A stretch of DNA of 64,000 nt. Origin: Asterochloris sp. CNOR1. Lineage: Eukaryota; Chlorophyta; Trebouxiophyceae; Trebouxiales; Trebouxiaceae. The first letter of the stretch is position 1. Each line of letters begins with the position of its first letter. The DNA is taken from the NCBI GenBank assembly GCA_963969365.1, contig OZ017748.1:3221001-3285000 (forward strand), in the 5' to 3' direction. This document shows, in pieces, positions 56,111 to 64,000 of this stretch. The translations under genes and the position numbers were made by a program. The notes under the pieces were generated by a model. That model did no database searches and had not been told where the DNA came from. It worked only from the letters and a program-made list of their open reading frames with translations.

Positions 56111-58095
56111 TCACTGGGCCATTTTCAACAGCACCTTGAGCGTGCCCTTCTGTTTCGCCATATCAACAGCCTTGATGCCCGCCGTGAGAGGCATGATTGC
56201 TGCAGTCATGCTGGTCAGCAGCGACTTGAAATTTGGGTGCTGAAGCACCTCCAACGCTGGAGGGAAGGGGCCACACCTACAGATCAATAGGGCCGTATGC
56301 GATGCAAGTCAGACAGACTGCGTTGCGGGCTTTAGGCATGCAGCCCAGCACTGATGCTGCCCTCACCTGGAACCTCTTAGCTGCTTCTCGTTCACCACAA
56401 TGTCATTTGCAATGCCTGACCAGGGCGGCATGCTGGCATCATTTTCCAATGAGCACGCTGCAGGGCAGCACAAAGTTTAGCTTCAGGTTTACTGGGCCCT
56501 CAGGGCAGAGGCACTGCCAAACGCAGGTCATGCTGTCAGCTTAGTGCTCCCAAAGCGTCACAGTGAAACAGCCTGCAGTTACTCTCTTGCATGCTCACTG
56601 CTTTTCAAAACAATGGTTCCCATGGGTCTGCAAATGGCTGCAGCCAACATGATGCCTTGGGAGGAGCCACTGGCCTCAATCACAACATCAAAAGCCTGCA
56701 GGGCACGTAAGGTCGTGTGTTCAGGCCTCCAGAGTGCTGTGCACAGCCCCTTGGAGCCAGCCGCATGTGGGTGCAGGCAGCCAGCATGACATTCGTGTCA
56801 ATGCTTGACCCTATGCAAATCTGCACAGCATGCAAAATCCACAATGCTGAGCACAGAGAACAGCTTGCCATTTGACCATGCTTACAGCACGTGCACTTGC
56901 TCAGGAAGGTGCAGAGGTGCCAGGCAGCATGCTGGGAACGGCGTAGTATAAGAGCTGCTCACCTGGCCATGCTTCTCCTTGATGGTGTCACTGTCCTGCA
57001 CAACTTCTGTCTCAGTCCCCGTCACCAGCTGGAGTTTCTCAGCGTGCCTGCCAAAATGCTGAATGCTAGATGTCGAATTTTTTAAACTGCTCTGCAGGGC
57101 CAGCACCTGGGCAACCAGAAGCCCCAGCTTGCCATCCCCAATGACTGCCACCTTTGAGCCAGCCGGGATGGCCTGAGAGGCAGGGAGGTTGGGGATCAGA
57201 ATGAATGGCAGAATGGCAGGGTCTGAGTAAGGCTATGCACATTCGAGGCATGCAGGGGTGGCACCTGCGTCCAGGATGTGCCCACCAAGAGCTGCCTCCA
57301 TCGCTGCTCCCCAGTGCAGCCAGCCAGGGGCTTCTGCATATGCAGCGTGCTCACCTGCTGCCCCATGGCACTCGACTAGGACCTTCTGAGCAGCAGCTGT
57401 CTCACCTGCTGCTCCACAATGCGGCAAGCTGCAGCCAAGGGCTCTGCGAATGCGGCGTGCTCAGCTGGCACGTCGTCGGGGACAAGGTGTAGATTATTGG
57501 CTGGCAAGCACACGTAGTCTGCCATGGCACCATCACGAGCGATGATGCCCAGCACTGTCCGCTCTGGGGCATGGTTGCGCACCATGACAGGGTCTGGGTG
57601 CTTGAAAGGAGCGCAGGGGCAGTTGATCTCTCCAACCTGCATGGGCTCAATGCTTGGGCAACACCGGACATGGTGCAGCCTGCCAGCAAGGCAAAGCACT
57701 GGCATACCACACGCTTGCCAACCAGGCTGGGGTTGGACTCGCAAGCTGCTACCATTCCGACAAACTCATGGCCCAGTGTGGAGTCGTAGCCTGGCACGTA
57801 GCCCTTGATGATCTCCAGGTCCTGCATTGTTGTGGGCTCTCAAATGGACCAGGTGCTGCAGCAGCATGCAGAGAAGAAGCTGATGGTGCAGCTACATCTG
57901 TGACGTCAGCCATGCCGCTTTGTTCTGGCAGGCTGACATACTCAATGAAGCAGATCCCTGGCTGCATACCGTGGAACAGATGCCTGCATAACTGACTTTG
58001 ATCAGTGCCTCCCCTTTGTGAGGCTCAGGCTGGGCGATCTGCTCTAGCCTGAGGCCCTTCTCGTTGCTGTATCGAAGGGCATGCATTTGAGACAT
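56111..58095 (-). CDS. Zinc-type medium-chain dehydrogenase (MDR) with degenerate structural zinc lobe
   Basis: NAD(P)-dependent alcohol or polyol dehydrogenase, substrate unknown. Read leftward: start MSQMHALRYSNEKGLRLEQI, then VSYAGICST (catalytic zinc Cys); DLEIIKGYVPGYDSTLGHEF (His-Glu zinc ligands) and VGMVAACESNP; exon about 57640-57405 with VGEINCPCAP, RTVLGIIARDGAMADYVCLP, NNLHLVPDDVP and EPLAAACRIVEQQ; VAVIGDGKLGLLVAQVLAL (GxGxxG Rossmann turn); HFGRHAEKLQLVTG; AFDVVIEASGSSQGIM and RPMGTIVLK; last exon CGPFPPALEVLQHP to KVLLKMAQ. These are the threonine/sorbitol-dehydrogenase-like MDR blocks. The usual C-x2-C-x2-C-x7-C structural zinc site after GEIN is reduced to CPC followed by a Cys-free stretch, so that zinc is probably absent. 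The catalytic site looks intact. It is divergent from the TXNDC9-like gene, with 88 bases between start codons. Confidence 0.85.
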
Positions 58096-58183
58096 GATGT
58101 ACTGCAGTCTCTCAGCTGGTGGGTGAGCTGCTCAGTTGCAAGAATGCGAGTATACAGAAAAGCCCGCCAGATCAGCAAGAGAC
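58096..58183. promoter_or_regulatory. Short divergent promoter, MDR / TXNDC9-like
   Basis: Only 88 bases separate the MDR start codon from the first in-frame ATG (58184) of the opposite gene, implying a compact bidirectional promoter. Motifs are not recognised. Confidence 0.35.
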
Positions 58184-60549
58184 ATGGCTTGTTGCCAACA
58201 AGATGGGTGCCCTGAAGCCCGTGAACTGCTTGACATGGCAGATGATCCAACCCTGCAGGGTTGCTGCAGGAAGGACCTCCAGCAGCAGGCGAGAGCAGCT
58301 GAGATCAAGACCAGCTTGCTTGCTGTGGATCCCAGCCAGGCAAAGCAGAAGCTGCAGCAGCAGGTGATCAGCACTCAGCCCTACAAAGAGGACTTCGACA
58401 GCAACAGCGATGCAGGTAGCCTTCATTTGGCAAAGCTGCACAAAAGCTGCGTCACTGGCCTGCATGCGGAAGGCACGGCAGGGCATATGTAGCAGGCTCC
58501 ATGCAGGCTTGGAGGCATTGCGGCGCCTGAGGCTGCAGCAGCTGCAGGGCGAAGCTCAACTTCACAGCGGCCTGCAGGCTGCTGGCCGTGGGGCAGTCAT
58601 CTCTGTGGCAGATGATCAGCTTCTGGTGAGTAGCTAATCTCTGCATCTTGGTCCACAGAAGGCCTGCTGGGTGCCACCAGATGTCTGCGGGCCAGTTTTC
58701 TGTCTTGATCCTTTGAGCTGGGCAGGGCAGTGCAGACTTGTGCACTCAGCCGCCAGGCTGGGTAGTGCTCTGCTGCGCCCCTTTACTGCTGGTGCGCATC
58801 AATTGCAGTTCTGCCTGTCTCACAAGCTGCATTCTGGACGACCTGCAGTCCAGCATCATGCTAAGCTGCATGGTCATGCATGTGTCCACTCAGGACAGGG
58901 AAGAAATCTGCCAACACATTACATCCCTTTGCAGGAGAGGGCTGCAGAGGAGGCCTGTGTTGTCTGCCATGTGTCCACAGATGGCTGCAGAGTAAGCTGC
59001 ACTGCATGCTGCAATTTGGAATCCCCTTGCAATTCGGGGTCAGACCCCGCTTTGTGCGTGTGCATGCAGCTGCATATCTGGCAGACCTTGCGGCAGGCAT
59101 GACATGGCATCTGAGTTGTTCAGCCCTGTCTCGTTGCCTGCAAGCAGCTCAGAGCTGTATGACACTTTCCTTGTGTTGCTGTATGACACTGTCCATTTTG
59201 GCTGCTGTTCTGGGCTGTGTGCAGGTCTGTAAGCACCTCACAGTCGTCGGCCACTGCCCCGGTGGGGGTGCCCAGCAGGCCTGTCACCAGCTGGTACACC
59301 TGGACAACAGCAAGTAAGGCCATGAAGTGCGTCCCTAACCTGTGCTGTTGTGTTCTGCAGGCCTGTGAGCAGCTCGACGATCACTTGGACACCCTGGCTC
59401 ACAGATATCTGGGCACTGCCTTCCTGAGGACGCGTCTGTCTCGCCACTCACGCCTTCCAGCTGTGCTCGGCCTGCCCCCTGCCCCTGGTGAGCGCCAATT
59501 GAAACTGGAACAGAGGTCGTTCCTTGATGTTCAAGCAGAGATTCCAAGACATCATGGTCGCCTCGACCATTTGCTCTGCAGCTGTGCCAGGCCTGGTTCA
59601 CTTGACCTGATCAGATGGAAACAGGTTGCGCTTGTACGAGTGAAATCTGATGCTGCAACTCTTCATGGCTGCCTGAAGCCTGGCTTAGCAGCTGCGCTGG
59701 GCTTGGCCCACGTCCCTGGTGAGCTGAACGGGGAACACCAGGACGGACTGCGCATGGACAATGTAGCTGCGACAGTCAAGATCTCCTGGGTGTCATAAGC
59801 ATGCACCGTCTGGCCATAGCAAGCTTGCTGATGACCTGCATGTGGACTGGTACCTGCCTGGACCAGTCCCACTGAGGGCATGAATGGCAGCTGCCAGCAC
59901 AATCTTGTGGCATCAGCCGTGCCTGGCAACTGATGTGGCCTTGCGGCTGGCCGAGTGCATATGCAGTGCACCATACAGTAACTTATCTATCTAAGTAGGA
60001 CCTCCAAGCAGTCAGGCAGACTGTTGCTTCACAATGTCACTGACTCGCGGTGTTCCCTGCACTGCAGCTCTTCTGATCATGCGAGCTCGGTCACTCATTG
60101 GCAAGGCTCCTCTGCACGCCTTTGGAGATTCAGACAGCATCTTTGAAGAGCAGGTAGCAGTTCTGTGCTGCCCCCAACCACATCAGGCTTTGCAGTTCTG
60201 CCGCAGAATTGAAGCAAGTGATGCTTCCATGCTGTGCAGGTCACCAGCTGGTTGCGTGTGAACAAAATGCTTTGTCAAAGTGCAGCTCCTGATGCCAAGC
60301 CTGGTGCTGTGGCAGGCGGTGCTGACAGCGACTCAGAGGCCTCTGCAGTGAGTTGGCAATGTGACATGTGCAACTTGCTGCGCTCATTGCAGTTGCTGTG
60401 GCTGAAGCAAATTTCTCCCTGTTCTGCAGGCATCAGACTCCGAGTGGCAAGAACCATGTGAAATTTGTGGCAGGCGCTACTTCCATGAGCACATTAGGGC
60501 AGTGTATGCAGCAGATGGGGATGGGGATCTTGAAGGGGATCAGGACTGA
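58184..60549 (+). CDS. TXNDC9/phosducin-like thioredoxin-fold protein with C-terminal zinc-finger-like motif
   Basis: Probably a cytosolic chaperone cofactor or redox protein of the TXNDC9/phosducin-like group. Seven exons (58184-58415, 58507-58625, 58935-58991, 59361-59487, 60068-60153, 60240-60347, 60430-60549) sum to 849 nt, or 282 residues. Order: helical leader (RKDLQQQARAAEIKTSLLAV); acidic EDFDSNSD; the family's LEALRRLRLQQLQGEAQ helix; VVCHVSTDGCRACEQLDDHL, aligned with the VVCHF...CK.xDxHL core of TXNDC9; then LAHRYLGTAFLR. Two cysteines, GCRAC, form a CxxC across an exon junction, a site TXNDC9 normally lacks. The expected later thioredoxin strands (ending near a cis-Pro) are hard to see, so an exon may be missing or diverged. 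The tail WQEPCEICGRRYFHEH looks like a C2H2/C2HC zinc finger before an acidic end. Starting at MADDPTLQ instead is possible. Confidence 0.65.
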
Positions 60550-60714
60550 GTTCTCTCAAAAGCGAATGTCTGGCTGGCTACAAAGTACTACATACACTGA
60601 TCTCAAACATCGCTCTGATGCTTGCATCTCTGCTGGCTGACTAAGTCAGAAGTTGATGTTGAGCAGTGTTGTCCACCCCTCAACATTCGATCTGCAGAGA
60701 GACCAAAGGCCTGC
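60550..60714. other. Convergent 3' spacer
   Basis: This short spacer lies between the stop codons of the TXNDC9-like and DsbA-like genes. Nothing else is seen. Confidence 0.4.
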
Positions 60715-61891
60715 TCAGGCACATGATGCAGGGCAAAATTTTAGGGAGCGGGACAAGGGAAAGGCTTGCCTGCCAAACAGTGGGTCCAGCAGCTCCCTCC
60801 ACTGGTCTTCCGTCCAAGAGCTGCTGGTGTCAGTGATGATGCCATTCACAGTGCATGTAGGGGTCACATGCACGCCCTGCTGACGGCCCCACTTCACATA
60901 GAGCTTCAGATCCTGAGATTGGGGAGAAGGCAAGTCCCTAGTGAGTGAGAGAAGGGTTCAAACGGCAGCTGGGGAGTTCAAGTAGGCTGCACATGCAAGT
61001 GGGTGCATCAGAGCAACTCTGAAGCAGAAGCTCACCCCATTTATGTTGCTGCCAGGGTGTGGATCGTTGCCAGGAGTCAGAGCCAGCTGGCGCTCAATGG
61101 CCTGTGCTGGCACCCCTGTGCTGTCATGGGCCAGCTTGGCCAGGTCTGCCGCAACCTGAGGCCTGGTCTTGTCATACACCATTCTGTCAAAAAAGGCCTA
61201 CAGTTGCAACAATGATGCGTCTTGAAGATCATGCAGCCCAGAAGCTGAAAGCCAAAATGTGCAGGCTCCAAGGTTTTTTGTGATGAATGCACTGTGCAGT
61301 GTTCCGCTTTGAGTGGTGTGCACCTCAGGGCATAGGTGAGCTGGGACCTGGGCCCTGCTTGCGCACTGGCGATGTACAGAGCTTGCCCCTTCCAGTCGTC
61401 ATTATGTCATGGTGAGCCAGGGTTGATGCCACAAAGCAGTTCACTCACCTCTTGCTGATCAAACATGGCATCTGAAAAGTCCCAAAAAGCTGCAGGCCCA
61501 GCCTCTCTAGCAACTGCGAGGCCTGCCTCATGCGTCAGCGTGCTCTGTGGGTGCCAAGGCTGCACCTGCACATGCAGGCAGGCCATGCGTCAGCCCAAGA
61601 GCCACTGCTGTGGTAGACCTGCCACATCATCTGACTTGCCATGTGGTAGAACTGCACAGCAAAGGACCTGCTCTGATACGCTGGCTGCACCTTGCGCCTG
61701 ATGGTGGCATATGCTTTTTTGCTGTACCTGCAGACAGGGAGTCTAGGCTCATGCATGCATCCTTATTTGCATGGCTTCTCAGCACAGATAGACTCATGCA
61801 TGGGTCCATAGTGGCTGGAGTCTTGCATGGGCAATGGGGAGCCGGCTGCCTCACGGGCATACGTAATCAGCATACAGTCCCAGAGTGACAT
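60715..61891 (-). CDS. DsbA-like thioredoxin-fold oxidoreductase (N-terminus unresolved)
   Basis: Thiol oxidoreductase-like protein of the DsbA family. Exons leftward: 61891-61855 (VTLGLYADYVCP); about 61731-61632 (completes CPYSKKAYATIRR, then VQPAYQSRSFAVQFYHMASQ); 61544-61449 (TLTHEAGLAVAREAG, AAFWDFSDAMFDQQE); 61197-61036 (AFFDRMVYDKTRPQVAADLA, VPAQAIERQLAL); 60912-60715 (LKLYVKWGRQQGVHVTPTCT, VNGIITDTSSSWTEDQWREL). DYVCPYS is the active site: a single-cysteine CPxS instead of CPxC. VHVTPTCTVNG carries the cis-proline loop (TPT). The order beta-strand, CPxS, helical insert, cis-Pro, VNG is standard for DsbA proteins of algae and plants. The first exon needs one base of phase before 61891 and was not found. 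A start near 62200 (MVGPPDSSANLIDC) fits poorly, so the 5' end is left open. Confidence 0.72.
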
Positions 61892-61916
61892 CTGCAGGAC
61901 ACGGAAGAGCATTACT

Positions 61917-61958
61917 TGGCAATGCTGTATTGGCAATGCTGTATTGGCAATGCTGTAT
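61917..61958 (+). repeat. 14-base tandem repeat, three exact copies
   Basis: TGGCAATGCTGTAT occurs three times head to tail without mismatch, just upstream of the DsbA-like exon that holds the active-site cysteine. The perfect identity marks it as recent. Confidence 0.9.
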
Positions 61959-62039
61959 ATCCTTCAATCAGGCACTGCTGGGAATGCAGGCCTGCATCAC
62001 CTGCAGGCCTGCCCTGGCCAGTGGCATGTCCCAAGGGTG

Positions 62040-62125
62040 TTTTTGGCAATGAAGGAGGCATATGCTTGTTTGCTGTACCTGCAGATAGGGAGTTTAGGCT
62101 TATGCATGCATTCCTGTTGGAACGC
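62040..62125. repeat. Displaced copy of a DsbA-like exon acceptor
   Basis: GGCATATGCTTGTTTGCTGT ACCTGCAGATAGGGAGTTTA then GGCTTATGCATGCATTCCT here parallels 61705-61765, where the true minus-strand acceptor and exon start YSKKAYAT lie. In the copy the frame would read YSKQAYAS before breaking. Confidence 0.65.
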
Positions 62126-62539
62126 GCTCTCAACATGTGTGCTCACACTTTGTTGCAGTCGATCAGATTCGCAGAGCTGTCAGGTGGGCCCACCATCACG
62201 TCAGGTCAGTGAATTCTGCATCGCACAGAGCTGCAAATTGCAGTTGGGCAATGAGGCTGACAAAAGGTGATCCTTCCCTACTGACTGTGATTTCACAGGG
62301 TGTGAGGTTTGTAACTTCCAAGTCCGCCCAGAACCTGTTGCTAATGATTGTTCAAGCAACAAGCCTGCTGGTGTGCGATCTGCAGAGCATCATCTGGGCT
62401 TGGGCAGACGCAAGTCCTGCAGCCTTTCAGGGGTATTGGCCACTCAAAGTTCAGCCTGAGGCCCCAGCAATCCAGGAGGATCTCCAAGCAGCAGTTCTGG
62501 AGAGGCAGCCGCGGGGAGGACACCTGGAGAGTCTGCAGC
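62126..62539. promoter_or_regulatory. Region between the DsbA-like 5' end and D-lactate dehydrogenase
   Basis: It contains the unresolved DsbA-like 5' end and the D-LDH leader. The frame leading into D-LDH stays open from about 62348 and is basic and Ser-rich (HSKFSLRPQQSRRISKQQFW), like an organelle transit peptide. It has no ATG, so an upstream exon would be needed. Confidence 0.3.
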
Positions 62540-64000
62540 ATGCAGTCAGCTGCTGGTACCTGTCAGGGCAGGTTCCGTGTTGCAGTATTCTCCGCAGAAC
62601 AGTATGTGAAAGACTTCCTGCAGCTGCCCCTGCAGTCCAATCACTTTGATGCCTCCTTTCTGGAGGTGAGCAGCCTTCTGCATGCTGGTCAGGAGGGAAA
62701 TGGCTGCCTGCAGCATCATGATGGCAAGTGTCAGCTTCTGTTTGCTGCCATCAACCAGGAAGCCCTTTGTGCTTTTGGCTTCAATCCACCACGAGAGACC
62801 TGGCAGCCTGCGGCGTCGTGACAGAGCACTCCCTTGCTGTGCATGCTGCCGTCAGCAAGGATGCTATCAGCCCTGATCCATCAGGGGGCTGGCAGCATGT
62901 GGCATCTTTGACATGCACTTGAATTCTGCTGCATGATGTCATCAGCCAGGATGCCAACCGTGCTCGTGGGTACGGGTTGAGAGGAGCTCAGCATGGGCTG
63001 TCTCAGACAGCATCTTCACCATTAGTAATTTTGCTTCTGCATGCTGGCTGATGCCAGGGTCGTTGTGCTGACAGGTCATGCAAATGGTCTGCAGGTCCCA
63101 CTGTCACTTACCACAGCACCACTGGCAGCGGGCTTCCTCGTCCTGAATGTCTTTGTGAACGATGACTGCAGTGCAGAGGTGGGCCTTGTGCAAGGTGCTG
63201 CAGAAGCTATGCCACCCATGTGTGCCAGCTGGAGGCAAATATGCGCACCACTCACTGTGTCAGTTGGGTCATCTGCAGGTCCTTGAGATCTTGGCCAAGA
63301 ATGGGACTCGCTTCATCACGCTCAGGTCAGCTGGTGGCACAATTCCAAGAGCGCTGCAAACTGCAGCTGAGCAGCTTTGTAGCACACCTTGAGAAGCCGG
63401 CTTTGGTGCCAGGATGTACCTGAGTGCCCTCTCCCACAGCAGGCTGTACAGCAGGCTGCACCTCACTCCATTCCATCCTGTGTCCATGCCAATTACCTGC
63501 ATGCAGGCGCAACAAACTGCAGCGGCTGTGTTCAAGTCTCACGACGAGGCTGGCCCACTTGCTGCTGCTTCATTCACAAGCTGCCCCTCTGCGTTGTTGC
63601 AGGTGTACTGGCTATGACAAGGTGGACCTGGTGGCAGCCAAAAGGCTGGGGGTGGCAGTCACTCGAGTGCCCTCCTACAGCCCAGCCTCAGTGGCAGAGC
63701 ATGCAGTGGGCATGATGCTGTGCCTGAACAGGTGGGGCCTGACATTCATAACCCTGAGCTGCCGCTTTGAGCGAGGCGCTGTGCCTGGACAGGTGGGGGC
63801 TGCTGGCAGCACACATGAGCTGCCGAGTTGAGCAGGGTGGGGGTTCGGCAGGGTGCTATGTCTGAACAGGTGGGCCAGCTGAACAAACACAGAGCAGGTG
63901 CTGCAGGGGGAGCATTGCTCTGCCTGAGCAGCTGACAGTGCAAGCTGCCAACAGCCTTTGCTGCCACCTGGGCTGTCTGGAAAGTTGACGATGTGGGGGC
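62540..64000 (+). CDS. D-lactate dehydrogenase, fermentative LdhA type (truncated by window end)
   Basis: NAD-dependent reduction of pyruvate to D-lactate during dark anoxia; 2-hydroxyacid dehydrogenase family. Exons seen: 62540-62665 ([12 protein letters not shown], then [20 protein letters not shown]), 63095-63178 ([19 protein letters not shown]), 63279-63325 ([16 protein letters not shown]) and 63603-63731 ([43 protein letters not shown]). The blocks VAVxSxxQYxKxFL, [21 protein letters not shown] and RVPxYxPxxVAEHAxGMMxxLNR match bacterial LdhA closely. The NAD-binding GxGxxG and the catalytic Arg, Glu and His lie beyond the window. The start may be further upstream if the basic stretch before it is a transit peptide, as expected for algal isoforms in plastid or mitochondrion. 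An additional exon between 62.7 and 63.1 kb is possible. Confidence 0.85.
63715..63890 (+). repeat. Three-copy donor-edge array in D-LDH
   Basis: The true exon end CTGTGCCTGAACAGGTGGGG (63719) is followed by CTGTGCCTGGACAGGTGGGG (63779) and CTATGTCTGAACAGGTGGGC (63856). GAGCTGCCGCTTTGAGCGAG and GAGCTGCCGAGTTGAGCAGG repeat between them. Both extra copies retain a GT after CAG and could in principle be used as donors. Confidence 0.8.

Noticed and set aside
61917-61958. 14-base triple repeat as a telomere or centromere fragment
   Set aside because: Only three copies, not a known telomere unit, and located between genes.
1-64000. Transposons, retroelements, tRNA and rRNA genes
   Set aside because: No transposase, reverse transcriptase, integrase, long terminal or inverted repeats, and no cloverleaf with A/B boxes caught the eye. 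A scan with tRNAscan and repeat-finding tools would be needed to exclude small ones.

Overview
This is nuclear DNA from a eukaryote, most likely a green alga and probably a trebouxiophyte. Nineteen protein-coding loci are recognisable. Almost all are cut into many short exons bounded by GT donors and CTGCAG/TGCAG-type acceptors, and they lie tightly packed on both strands. A plastid cytochrome c6A, an L-galactose dehydrogenase, a plastid-type ABCB half-transporter and a plant-type RSZ splicing factor point to the green lineage. The class is inferred from gene content and style, not from a marker gene. No bacterial operon, ribosome-binding site, tRNA, rRNA, CRISPR array or intact transposon was seen.

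Layout. 0.2-4.5 kb (+): 3' part of an Arg/Ser/Tyr-rich, probably RNA-associated protein. 5.1-8.2 kb (+): unrecognised protein. 8.3-12.2 kb (-): TBC1D13-type Rab GAP, divergent from 12.4-18.3 kb (+): the SMU1 spliceosome factor. 18.4-23.0 kb (+): a fusion of a MysB-like O-methyltransferase with a short-chain dehydrogenase (SDR). 23.2-23.9 kb (-): tubulin cofactor A. 25.3-29.2 kb (+): a sedoheptulose-7-phosphate cyclase. 29.6-30.5 kb (-): cytochrome c6A. 30.6-32.5 kb (+): a small SDR. 32.7-35.7 kb (-): a DMT/EamA transporter. 36.1-38.3 kb (+): L-galactose dehydrogenase. 38.5-44.5 kb (+): ABCB half-transporter. 44.8-45.9 kb (-): TENA/THI-4 protein. 47.4-50.9 kb (-): RSZ-type SR protein. 51.4-55.8 kb (+): unrecognised coiled-coil protein. 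56.1-58.1 kb (-): zinc-type dehydrogenase. 58.2-60.5 kb (+): TXNDC9-like protein. 60.7-61.9 kb (-): DsbA-like protein. 62.5 kb to the end (+): D-lactate dehydrogenase, cut by the window edge.

Two things stand out. First, the cyclase and the methyltransferase-SDR fusion lie about 2.3 kb apart on the same strand, with only tubulin cofactor A between them. Together they would form a complete route from sedoheptulose 7-phosphate to a gadusol or 4-deoxygadusol type UV sunscreen, parallel to the two-gene fish gadusol pathway (EEVS plus MT-Ox) and to cyanobacterial MysA/MysB. Second, many introns carry one to five decayed copies of the neighbouring exon edge, including its splice site. I call these exon-edge echoes. 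They occur in most of the intron-rich genes here and appear to explain much of the intron length.

For ten genes I assembled exon chains by eye. Their lengths sum to whole codons and give proteins close to the family size where I know it (SMU1 509 aa, ABCB 717 aa, L-GalDH 342 aa). Exon edges in the hypothetical genes and at several N-termini are less certain.
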